A stretch of DNA of 64,000 bases, from NCBI RefSeq assembly GCF_000213175.1, contig NW_009799102.1, positions 3,876,095 to 3,940,094 of the forward strand, in the 5' to 3' direction. The position numbers were made by a program, and so were the translations under genes. Each line of letters begins with the position of its first letter. The first letter of the stretch is position 1. The notes under the pieces were generated by a model. It did not search any database and had not been told where the DNA came from. It worked only from the letters and a program-made list of their open reading frames with translations. The DNA comes from Neurospora tetrasperma FGSC 2508 (Eukaryota > Ascomycota > Sordariomycetes > Sordariales > Sordariaceae). Shown here one piece after another: positions 25,252 through 35,300 of the stretch.

Positions 25252-26510
25252 ATGTCCTACTCCTCGGACGAAGACCAACCCGACCCCGAGCTCCTCGAGC
25301 TCCTGCGTCAACACCTCAACGGCAAACAACCGTCCCCAACCGCCGCCGAGACAGGCGTTCTAGACTCTGCCGAGTTCGTCTACAACCACGCCATCGACGT
25401 GGCCCTGGACATGCGCGGGTGCAAAAAGGCCGCCAACACCATCTGGGACCAGATGCAGCAGCGGGAGTACTCGCCCGCCACTTGGTCGACGCACGAGCTC
25501 CACCCCAAGGAAAAAAATGAGGAGACGGTCCAGTTCATCTTTACCATGGATCTGCTCAACTTTTCGTTTTGGAGCGAGAAGAGCGAGGAAGACCGGTTCC
25601 AGGTGGAGTATAGAGGAAAGAGGTGGACGGGGTACTGGAGTTTGGTGGCGGCGTTGCAGAGGGGGTTAGAGGAAGGTTGGTCTTTCTTGTTCTTGAAGTT
25701 TTTGCTACTGAGGAAAAAGATGACGATGATGATGATGTCGGTGTTGTATCATAGTTATGTAACAAAAAATACAAAAGAACCTTCATTGACACCGGTATGC
25801 TTTTTTCTCGTCCAGGAATCCCCATCACCGATCCCGCATTCTGGATCAATGACGAAAAATTCACCCCAGACGTCCTCCGCACCGTCTTCCGGTCCGCCAC
25901 AGACGAGGAGATCCCCCTCCTACAAGAACGATTCGACTGTCTCCGTGAAGCCGGCCAAGTCCTCCACGAGAAATACGATGGGTCTGTCCTGGACCTCATC
26001 GAAGAAGCGAACGGCTCCGCCGCAGCCCTCGTCAACCTCCTCGCTTCCGATTTCCCTTGTTTCGCTGACATACACTCCTACCCCGGCCGGCGTCAACCCA
26101 TCCGCATCCTCAAGCGCGCACAAATCCTTGTCGCTGACCTGTGGGCCTGTTTCGAAGGCCAATCTTATGGATCCTTTGCGGACATTGACAAAATCACCAT
26201 GTTTGCCGACTACCGCGTCCCGCAAATGTTGTGGCAGCTCGGTTGCCTCTTGTACGGTCCCACGCTGGAGGCGGCGGTGCGCGAGAAGAAGATGATTGAG
26301 CATGGTGGCGAGTGGGAGATGCAGTTGAGGGCCTGCAGTATCTGGTGCGTGGAGCTGATTAGGAGGGAGATCATTAGGGAGCATCCGGAGGCGAAAGGAA
26401 AAGTGAATGCGGTGTTGATTGATTTCTTTTTGTATGATGCTGTCAAGGAGTTGGAGAAGGAGGGCGGGGAGAGGATCCCGCATCATAGGACGAGGAGTAT
26501 TTGGTATTAG
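25252..26510 (+). CDS. qng1: Queuosine salvage protein (QNG1/C9orf64, DUF2419 family)
   Basis: Exons 25252-25675 and 25816-26510; 140-base intron with a weak donor (GTTGGT) but clean frame; 372 residues. The family releases queuine from queuosine 5'-monophosphate, letting eukaryotes salvage the base for wobble position 34 of tRNAs with GUN anticodons. Matches: the N-terminal helical part (HAIDVALDMRGCKKAANTIW), NFSFWSE, YWSLVAALQRGLEEG, and the signature SDFPCFADI followed by GRRQPIRILKRAQILVADLW, then FADYRVPQMLWQLG. The start MSYSSDEDQ was chosen because it has A at -3 and gives a cytosolic protein of family length. A second in-frame ATG at 25066 would add 62 residues rich in Arg, Ser and Phe and lacking acids, like a mitochondrial presequence. 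Converges on POLD4. Confidence 0.9.
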
Positions 26511-26959
26511 AGGAAGGATGTGGTGGGCCTAGACTGGATATAGGACGGCATCGGAGAAATGGTAAGGAAAGGAAAGGACAAGAAAGGGGAATACGAGGGA
26601 GAAACCCGTAAAGAGAAAGAAAAATAGATCAGACAAAACGAGGACGCATACACCTAGATTTCTTTCAGAACATCGATCCTAGAGAAAAGACAAGCTATAG
26701 AGTACTTTGCGCATCGTTGACATGTGATAGCTTCGATACAACTCGAAATCCGACCCAAATCCCATTTCCCATGTTACTTCATGTCCATACCCAACGTAGA
26801 CTATCTTCCGCAAACCAATTCCCCATGAACGCCTCGCCAACCCAGCTAAAACTGTGTGTACTGTGACTCGTATCCCAACCCATCCCAATCCATACCTGTA
26901 GGATCCTGCGCTTGATGAACTTCCAGACTGGCCTTCAAATGCCGAAGGAGACCTTGTGA
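26511..26959. other. Convergent 3' region of QNG1 and POLD4
   Basis: About 450 bases between convergent stop codons. An A/G-rich stretch follows QNG1. No gene seen. Confidence 0.6.
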
Positions 26960-27748
26960 TCAAGGACCAGTAGAAACGCTGTTCATCAACTCATCCATAT
27001 GCGCTCTTTCACTAGCCTTATTTTCGCCCTCTCCCTCCTTCAACAAGACCGCCAAGACTTCAAGAGGGGGGTTAAGTCCCAGTTTCTCTGCCCTCTGCCA
27101 GCGCTTGAGACGAGTAATTCCGATGCAAGGCTACATATCCAGTCAGCTTTGTCCCCATCCACTTCCCAAGTCACAAAAGAGTAGAGAGAGGTTGACACTT
27201 ACACCATAATGACTACTAACATCAAAATACCTAAGAACCTTCTCCCCTGTCGTCAAGTCCTGCGTATGCTTCTTGTGCACAGCCGGCGCCATGCGCGCCG
27301 AGTCGATCTTGTTCCAATAAGCATCAATGGCAGATTGCGGGATCTCAAGGGCGCAGAGTTCGATTTCGCTTCTCTTTGGTTCATCCTCTTTCTCCTGCTG
27401 CTTGGGTTCCTCCTGCCTGGTTTCTTCCTTGACGTGCTTAGTCGCGGCTTTCTTTGCAGGCTTCTTCACCTTGGCATGTGGCTGCTTCTTCTTCTTCTTC
27501 TTCTCGTGCTCCTCCTCCTCTTCCGACTCGCTAGGCTCGGGTTCTTTAATGGCTTCCTCTTCGACCTTGATGTCCTTGGTCTTGGTCTTGGTTGCGGTCT
27601 CAGGTGCTTCCTCCTCTTTGATGAGGTCTTTGCCTGTTTTGACGGTCGGCTTGGTGACGCGGTGGTGGAAGGAGAGCGTCTGCTGTTTGCCTTGGGCAGA
27701 GGCGGCGGCGCCTCCACGAGAGCGAGTTGATTTGCGTGTGACTGGCAT
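26960..27748 (-). CDS. pold4: DNA polymerase delta subunit 4 (POLD4/Cdm1)
   Basis: Exons (minus strand) 27748-27203 and 27130-26960, 72-base intron (GTAAGT); 238 residues. This is the small accessory subunit that stabilises replicative polymerase delta. The diagnostic C-terminal core is split by the intron: EKVLRYFDVSSHYG, then PCIGITRLKRWQRAEKLGLN and PPLEVLAVLLKEG, matching human POLD4 (RQFDLNWQYGPCTGITRLQRW). The N-terminus is basic and has KQQTLSFHHRV, which resembles a degenerate PCNA-interacting (PIP) box; this is an inference. Residues about 40-125 are highly charged (runs of E and K) and are longer than in human POLD4 (107 residues in all). ACGCGA elements upstream suggest G1/S control. 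Confidence 0.93.
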
Positions 27749-27824
27749 TTTGGATGGAGTCCTGGTGGTTGAGTGGTCTTGTTATGTTTGTGTTGAGCTG
27801 TGCTTGCCTTTGGGTGTGTCGTTG

Positions 27825-27830
27825 ACGCGA
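27825..27830. promoter_or_regulatory. MCB-like element (ACGCGA) upstream of POLD4
   Basis: ACGCGA lies 77 bases upstream of the POLD4 start. The MBF cell-cycle factor of yeasts binds ACGCGT and close variants. Use here is inferred. Confidence 0.35.
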
Positions 27831-28023
27831 AGGTTCCGTGTTTTGAATGCTGCTGTGGCGGATGACGTCAGGTGGGTGGAGCTCGGAATTGAGAATGTGA
27901 GTTGGTGATATTGAAGTAAGTATTCGGATGAGTGTGTTTTGACAACTGTATCAGTTCAAAATGAAGATGGTGAAGATATCGTAACTGATCAATCCGTGAA
28001 AAGGACAAGCAAAAGTTTGTTGT

Positions 28024-28029
28024 TCACGC
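28024..28029. promoter_or_regulatory. Second MCB-like element (ACGCGA) in the POLD4 promoter
   Basis: A second ACGCGA 276 bases upstream of the POLD4 start. Two copies in one promoter of a replication gene make MBF-type control plausible. Confidence 0.3.
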
Positions 28030-28833
28030 GACAAAGAGCAAGACGCCGAGACGTCAGGTGCACGTACCTCTCTCTTCGTAGGCAAGCAGACGGGCGACGC
28101 AGGGTACACTTTTAGTGGACCTCTTTAGTGCTGGCGGGCCAACCCAGAGGCGCGACAGATGCGCCAGGTCACGTGCTCTGGTCAAGGGTTGCCTGATTCA
28201 AGTGGCGCCGCAACATCTTGGGTCACTAGCAGGATTTGCGTGGTGCCACTGACGGAAATGTTAGCGCTCGTCCATTTGTTCAATCATACCTTGACTTTTT
28301 TTTTTTTTTCTAAAAAGATTTCTCGAGCAGAGACGGAGACACTTGACGATTGGACCCCGGCACCACTTTCGCCATCTACCTTTCTTCCTACAATTGACCA
28401 GTATATCCTTGCTTAGTTGGCGCCGGTACGTTTCTCATCCCCCTCATTTCAGTCTCGGTCAGCATCCTTCGTACAAAAGTTTCTGTTTTGGTCAGGTCAC
28501 GCAACTAACCAACTCTTTAGCGAGCAACACCTCTTACACGCGATATCCGAATAGTCAGTTTACCACGCCAACCAACTCGTCAGATTTTGAGTGCGAAATT
28601 TCAGTCAATCCACCCAAAGTTCACTCAGTCTTGTCAACAGACCTTCTCGACCTCAACTTCACTGGCGATATAGGACCTTCCACCACCTCCATCCCGAATC
28701 AGCCACCTAGTCACCCCAAATCGACCTGTCCACTCTCTCTCACCATCCCCCTCACAACCCCTTCATCCACCTTTGATCCCCCTCTATCCCCCTCACAGTC
28801 TTCCTCACAGTCCACCCTCCCATAACCGCCAAA

Positions 28834-29940
28834 ATGCCCGGCCCCCGCTCCACCTCCCACATAAAACAATACACCCCCACCCAATTCTCCGCCGCCATCG
28901 CCGCCGTCTCTTCCGGGAGTCTGTCCATCCGCAAAGCCGCCCAAGCGCACTCCATCCCCTTTTCCACTTTGCAGCGCCACTTCCAGGGGACTCCACAAGC
29001 CAAGCGTTCTTACGAGGCGTCCTCGCGGGAGATGCAAAAGCTTACGCCCGAGCAAGAGGAGAATATCGCCATGTGGGTGCTTGCGCAGGAGAATTTGGGG
29101 TTGCCGGTGAAGATGGAGGATATTCGACGGTTTGCTGATCGGGTTTTGGAGGTGGGGTTGAAAGAGGGACAGGCGCAGGGGCAGGGGATGATTCAGAAGA
29201 GGGGGGCAGGGGGAAGTGGGGGTGGGAGGAGGAAAGTGGTTGGGAAGGATGGAAAAGAAGGGAAGGATGGCAAGGATGGTAAGGATGCTAAGGATGGCAA
29301 GGATGGTAAAGAAGGAGAGGGACAAGGGGAGGAGGGTAAGGAAGCGCAGGAAGAAAGATCAACAACCACCTCCACCGTAACGGTAGGAAAACACTGGGGA
29401 CCCAAGTTCATGCAACGCCATCCGCAGCTCAAAGCAGCGAGAGAAGCAAGGAGGAAGGAGTTGAAGAAGGGGTTGAGGGGGAAGCAGGCTGCTGCTACTA
29501 CCACCACTACTACCACTACTGCTGCCGCTGTCGTCAACACCCCCACGCCAGCCGCCGCCGCTACGAACGGTCATCAAATTGGACTGCCGCAGACTCCCAC
29601 TCCTGCTGTTAGTGGTGGTGGTCAAAGACAACGGAACGGTCCTCAGAAGAAGAACAACGGCCAGCTACAGATACAGCAACAGCAACAGGATGACGAAGAT
29701 GTCGATCCAGAACTGATGGACCAAGATCAAGATCAAACTGTCGTCATGGAAGAGGTCGGCCAAGATGATGAGGATATGGAGGACGACGACGACAACGAAG
29801 AAGACCAAAATGATACTGTCCACGTCAAGGACGAACTTGAAGAAGAAGAGTACTACGAAGACGAGCAAACGCCTGATCAGCAGCTGTTGATGGATTCGCA
29901 GCGGTATTCGAGGTTCGCGACGACCAACGGAAGTCATTAG
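28834..29940 (+). CDS. psq/CENP-B-type helix-turn-helix DNA-binding protein
   Basis: A single-exon frame of 368 residues. Residues 13-52 (YTPTQFSAAIAAV...SIRKAAQAHSIPFSTLQRHF) are a Pipsqueak-type HTH. Residues 68-105 (KLTPEQEENIAMWVL...) and 185-205 (GKHWGPKFMQRHPQL) are the two halves of a CENP-B/Tc5-type HTH, split by about 75 low-complexity residues dominated by KDG/KEG units. This pair of domains is the DNA-binding part of pogo-like transposases, but no DDE catalytic domain follows. The rest is Ala/Thr-, Gln- and finally Asp/Glu-rich. The likely role is a domesticated DNA-binding regulator; the target is unknown. After the stop another frame stays open to about 30328, so the annotated 3' end may be incomplete. 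Start: ATG after CCAAA, at the beginning of the psq domain. Confidence 0.78.
   Translation: MPGPRSTSHIKQYTPTQFSAAIAAVSSGSLSIRKAAQAHSIPFSTLQRHFQGTPQAKRSYEASSREMQKLTPEQEENIAMWVLAQENLGLPVKMEDIRRFADRVLEVGLKEGQAQGQGMIQKRGAGGSGGGRRKVVGKDGKEGKDGKDGKDAKDGKDGKEGEGQGEEGKEAQEERSTTTSTVTVGKHWGPKFMQRHPQLKAAREARRKELKKGLRGKQAAATTTTTTTTAAAVVNTPTPAAAATNGHQIGLPQTPTPAVSGGGQRQRNGPQKKNNGQLQIQQQQQDDEDVDPELMDQDQDQTVVMEEVGQDDEDMEDDDDNEEDQNDTVHVKDELEEEEYYEDEQTPDQQLLMDSQRYSRFATTNGSH
29241..29322. repeat. Coding minisatellite (KDG/KEG units)
   Basis: Imperfect nine-base units of the AAGGATGGC type inside the split CENP-B-type HTH. They encode alternating Lys-Asp-Gly and Lys-Glu-Gly. Confidence 0.85.
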
Positions 29941-31390
29941 CCCGGCGGGGTTCGAACGTTCATCTTTGGGGAAAACAACAAACAGACTGAGAGACTGGAC
30001 GAAGGCGACTGGAGCGGCCGGAGGAGATTTTGATGGGCCTATGGTAGAGGACAGGCCAAACGGAGTAAGAACGATGCTTGAGGAGGAGGTGCTCGAGGTG
30101 TTTGAGGAGGAGATCGGCAAGTTGGAACAGGAACAGGAAACAGGAAACAGGAAACAGGAAAAAGGGGGGGGGGGGGGGCGGGCAAAAAAAAAAAAGGAAA
30201 AAAGGAACCGGTGTTCACGATGTCATGGCTTGTATGAACTACTTACCTACCACTTACCAACAAAAGTTTATCTTGTGTTTTACTTTGCTAGGTACACTGG
30301 ATCTGCTCACTGCTCACTGGCTTGTTGAGAAAACAAGGTTTTAAGATATATCTTCCTTTTCGTCTCTTATCTAAAAGCATTCAGTTGTTTGTATTCTTGG
30401 TTGACCAACCTTGCTTACTTCTTCATACGCTTAAGATGCTCATGCTCGCCTTGTTAAATTGGTTATGGTGGTCGGGAGACCTGACTTGGATATCTTTGTC
30501 CTTTCCCCCATCCGACGCTAATACCCGACAGACAGGCATGAATGATCCTATGATGGGAGTGGGGGGTTATTGGTCGTTTGTAACTGTTGTAGATTCGTGC
30601 GTCGTAGAGTAGGGTTCTGGGAATGTCTTGATTCAGTGGAAAGAAAGCTAAGCTTAGTAGGCGGGGAGGTTCACATCAGAAGTGAAAAGGATGGATGTGT
30701 GTGGTGTGGATGGAAGCTTGATGGGACGTACCTAAACTCGCAGTAAACTACACAGCGGCGAGTGTCGATAATCGCGAACTCCCCGTCCCGTCGCAATGTC
30801 AGCATTGAGCAATATACATTGACTTCATCATAACCACTTGCTTTACATTCGTTGTTCACCCTTGGTGGTGGGAAACATGGCTGACTTTAAGTAGGAACAA
30901 AGAGCTCCCGTTCCTATCATCAAATGTTGGCTTTATTTGTTGAGCATTGAATGCGTAGTGGTGACCCTTCATATCCTGCCAACTCACGAAACGGGACAAT
31001 GCAAAGTATTTTGTAAGATGTTGATTAAGCATCTATCCTTAATTTATTTTTCATCCGGCTACCGTATTCCAGTGAGCCAGGATGGAAAAAAATGTTCATA
31101 CATCAATCATTAAGTAACCCGTCCTTCCATCATCCATCATTTCATTCCCAAGATTAAATCCACCACAATGGTATCATCTCCAGGCGTAACAGTGTAGAAA
31201 AAAAGCAGAAACCAACCCCCCCGAGTCTTACATATATGCAAGAGCATCTACCAGACCGACTCCTTTCTTTTTCAGGTCATCAAGATTTGGCGCCATTCAT
31301 CACATCATTAGTTTAAAAAAACCCATCATTCCAAATCGTGTCAGTCAAATAGGTCCGCTCAATAGAGGAAAAATTTGCTGAATGTGGTGC
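29941..31390. other. Convergent region between the psq-HTH gene and the CFEM gene
   Basis: The first 390 bases continue an open frame offset from the psq-HTH gene, with acidic, gene-like translation to about 30125, then a GGAAACA repeat, a G15 run at 30164-30178 and an A run. The rest shows no gene. Confidence 0.55.
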
Positions 31391-32366
31391 TTAAAGAAGC
31401 ATGGCGGCGAAACCGGCGGCGGCGAGGACACCGGCGATGGGAGCGGCGGTCTGGTGAGGAGCCTAAAGGTTGTTTGTTAGCATCTTGGTCGAAAGAATAT
31501 AGAAGAATGGAAAAAAAAACTTACAGCGCCAGGGCTGGAAGTGCTGCTAGCCTGGCTCTGGAGGGCAGAGCTGAGGGCAGAGCCGGTGAGGGACGAGGTC
31601 ATAGTGGTGCTAAAAGTGGTCTCAACGGTGGTGCTGTCAGAGGTGACAGTGGAGACAACCTCGCTGGTGACGGTGGTCTGGGGAACCGAGGTAGCGCCAG
31701 CAACACCAGAGATGCCAGAGATGGTGGTGGTGCCGGTGGTGGTACCGGTGGAGTCGCCACTGGTCCAGGTCGAAGTGAACTCGCTGGTGGTGATGGCGGT
31801 AGCGGCGCCGCCGGCACCGGCGCCGTCAGAGGAAGCGTCGGAAGTGACGGTGCTGGAGGGGATAGTGCTGACGCCGGAGGTCACGGTGGTAGTGGTAGTG
31901 GGCACACCGGGGATGGAGCCACCAGCGCCAGGACCCTATGTGGTTGTTAGTGATGGCCTGCGTCTCAGCCATGAAATGCGTAAACTTACAGCAGCGGCGG
32001 GGAAAAGGTTGAGGTCGACTCCGGCATCGGCGCACCACTTCTTGGCCCAGTTGATGGTGGTGTCGGCGTCGTTCTCAGAGCAGACAGCGATGGAGCAGTC
32101 GCGAACACCGTAGCCGAAGTCGACGTGCTGGCACAAGCAAGAAGCATCATCACGGGCGCAAGGGAACTCGGAGCCAGCCTTGTCAAGCATGTTGTTGCCG
32201 CAGAGGGTCTAAAGGGTGGGGGTGTCAGTACATGGTTTTTCTTGACCCATGGCATCTCCAGTGTTCATCATGAGGCTCTACTTACACCGCAGCTGGGGAA
32301 GTTGTCGGGGAACTGGGCGCTGACGGCAAGAGCGCCGGTGAGAGCGAGGATAGCAGAGGTCTTCAT
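31391..32366 (-). CDS. CFEM-domain GPI-anchored cell-surface protein
   Basis: Exons (minus strand) 32366-32286, 32208-31990, 31935-31525 and 31462-31391; introns of 77, 54 and 62 bases, all phase 0; 260 residues. A signal peptide (MKTSAILALTGALAVSAQ) leads to a CFEM domain with all eight cysteines (SCG, TLCG, FPC, ASC, LC, RDC, AVC, KWC), then about 140 Ser/Thr/Gly-rich residues suited to O-glycosylation, and a hydrophobic C-terminus (PIAGVLAAAGFAAMLL) typical of GPI attachment. CFEM proteins act in adhesion, host interaction or heme/iron capture. The heme-type aspartate position reads DDASC here, so a heme role is possible but not shown. All introns begin GTAAGT, and the intron boundaries agree with the domain edges. 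Confidence 0.92.
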
Positions 32367-35300
32367 TTTGATGGATGTAAAGATGTTGGTGTGGTGGTTG
32401 AGTGTGTGGTTGTAGGCGGCGGCGGCGACTAGGTCCGAGATGGATTATTGCTGAAGGTGAGTGCGGAAGGAGGAAGAGACAAGAAGTCGCGGTCCAAGTA
32501 GGTTTTGTTTGGTGGGAGCAAGTGAAGGCGAGCTGATTTGAGGGCAGAGGGCGGTCGGGTGGTGCAAATTAAATGTTGTCTGAGTCCTTCGAAGTGAGAC
32601 AAACGCGGGAATTGCCAAGGCTGGATGAGATGGAAGATGGAAAGGACTCGACTGGGTGTAGCACCTCGTGCCTTCCTGTTTATATCAATTTCACTTACAC
32701 AGACAGACAGGCAGGGCAGTGACGACTGACGGAACGGGCCAGCCACAACAGGAAGGAAACAACAAACCGGGCGTGTTTTTTCGTCTGGAGCCCCATGTCG
32801 GACTCCAACTCCACGGGCATCCAGGTCGACCAGGTTCCTTGTTGCTTGTTCTCGGCTGTCCCACCAAACAAAAAGTGGAGTCTGATCTTGGTGATGTCTC
32901 TCCATCAGAGAACTTGTCCAGATGCGACCAGGGTGCTACGACGTCGGTCGTCCACCGGGCAGCCGGGCACCCAGGTTTGTTTCCACTTGGTCTGTACATC
33001 CCATAGGACTGGGGGTTAGTGTAGACCATGAACAGCGCTCTCCACAGGTCAGATCCTTCTTTGTTGGGACCCTTTCGATTTTCGCTGCTCAGATCAATTT
33101 CATCGCCCAGTACGGAAAAGAAGGGCAGAAATGATGCCCGATAGCATCATTGACAGCTGCCGCATCCGAACTCACCGACCAGCTACGCAGTAGGTACCAG
33201 CTATCACCTCTTGGCCTTCAACACCATCAAGAACGAGCCATGTACACTACGTATGTAATATGGTGTGGTGGGTAGGTAGGTAGGAAGTAGTGTAAGTTCA
33301 ATGGGTGGGCCATGCCGCTGATGACCTTTCAGAGCCACGAAGCTTGGGAGGAAGTACTGGTCCCTGCCCGGTCGGTACCTGACAGGGAGGTAAGACCTTT
33401 CTTTGGTTCGCAACCGCAATACATACACTAGATTCGGTGTGCATCTCCGTGGCAACCACTAGCAGTGGTTCTGGTACAGTTAACAAATGGCATGGCCGGT
33501 GATAAGGTGACTGAGTGACGTTGCTTGCAGGGCACCAGGTCAGGGTCAGGTCGTCCCAGGGCAGGCTGCCAAGGCCAGGGCGAGCTATTCCATGTTGCAA
33601 GGAACTGAAAGGGTGAAAAAGAAAAAAAGAAAAAGCAAGCCACATTATGCACTGCAACTGTAGCTTGACTAACTGGCAGGTACACAGCTTGTAGGCCTCT
33701 CCCTGTCACCATACGCGGTGTGAACTCTTTTTTTTTTTGTTTTCTGGGTTATGGCTGAAGCGGTAAAGTGTTGTTGTGCCTGGGGATCCAAAAAGGGATG
33801 TCATCAGCATCTTGGTTGCTGTTCCTGGACTTTGATGTTGACGTTGCAGAGTCGTAAAAAGCTGGGTATGTTGGGATGTCATGTCATGGCACACGTCTTC
33901 GCGGTTGACCACTCATCAATCAACCATCTCTTGGCAGGCAATTGGGAGATGGGGAGATGAGCAGCAAGCTGTTCCGAGAACCCGAGCAGAGCAAGGTCGT
34001 TCCCGTGTTTCAAAAACCGGCCATTTGCCGTGGTACGCAGCGGGTTGGTGAAATTCTGGACATTAAACCTGCCACCAGACTGCTGTGGCCCTTCTCACTG
34101 GCTGCTGGATGGAAGCGTGGAAGCAAGTAGAGAAGAGGGTCCTGTGATTCTGTGACGCCTGTGACGGAAGAGGCTGGGTTTCCTGGCGGCCAAGCCCAGA
34201 TTGCCAAAGGCCGCTGCCCGATCGTACGGTCCTTGCGTAAGCCAATGTAGTGTACATAGTGTACATTGTAGTCTATCAAGTCATTCATTCGGCAGCCCAG
34301 GTCCCGACGACGTGGTTGAAGATTTTTTTCATTTTTTTTCTTGAATGATGATGATCGCTTGAAAGCTGGGAATTGCTTCTTGGGGGTTCCAGTCGGGGAA
34401 AGTGCGGTGTTTGTCAATAAGGTTTGCATCGATGATGTTTCTCTGTGGAGAGTCCCCGGTCTCTAGTGTACACTAGCCACATGCTGGGCAGGAATATGGC
34501 AGCATCTGATTGGCCAATTTGTCGAAATTTATCTCAAACCATGGTCTTGAACCCTGGAGCAGCTGGATGCTCATCGTCGCTTGTCGTCGGTCGCTTGGCG
34601 TGCGGGCAGAGTGGATCGCTGGATACGTACAGTGGGTTTTGTGCGAATTCCCATTCCAGCCCGTCCCGGTCTCCATTCTCCCCCCCACTTGACCACGAGC
34701 CAAAAGTCCCGGAGGGCTGGTTAGGTTGTTCCTTTGCGATGGTTTCGAGGCTGTCTCAAAGGAGCAGAGGTTGTTCCTTACACTCACGTGCAAGTACCTC
34801 TAGTTTGTTGAAAATATCAGACGAGGGGAGGATGAGGTGGGTGCCCTGGTACCTGCGGCGGCGCCCATCCCATCAGCACTCACTTCCCTTCCTTGGGTTG
34901 GGTTTAAGCTCGATCCACGCCGATTTGGCGGTGCATTCGACCATTGCCTGGTCTGTGCTAGCGGTGCATCATCGAGTGGAGAGCACCAAGGAATTGGAGA
35001 GTGGACTGATGTCATGAGCACCACTCACAATCAAATCTCTTTTGCTCTACTTCCCTTTCTCGTCTTTTTGATTTCCTCGCTCTCGCGAGTCCTGTCACCA
35101 TCGGCTGCCATTCCGAACTTTTTCGCTAGCAAAAAACATGAGGAGATGATGATGGCCTCGATCGCGATCGACCCTAATCAGGATCAGCACTCGCCAATGT
35201 CCGAAATCAGAGACTTTTACTAGTGTAGTGTAGCGACAAGACAGAAGGCTGGGATCCTGGGGAGGATGCTCCGCCTTGAAAAGCATTGATTCAATCGATG

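Larger units (their letters stand above)
27749..28833. other. Divergent promoter region between POLD4 and the psq-HTH gene
   Basis: About 1.1 kb between divergent starts. It has two ACGCGA sites on the POLD4 side, a T14 run near 28298 and a Pro/Ser/Thr-rich open frame (28343-28825) that looks like leader rather than coding sequence. Confidence 0.55.

Noticed and set aside
29945-29960. GGGTTCGAAC resembling a tRNA T-loop
   Set aside because: No matching acceptor stem, D-arm or anticodon arm around it, and it lies within the open frame after the psq-HTH gene.
34445-35017. A 190-codon plus-strand frame
   Set aside because: No family motif, and its Ser/Arg-rich composition is like other noncoding frames. 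No supporting splice or promoter signal.
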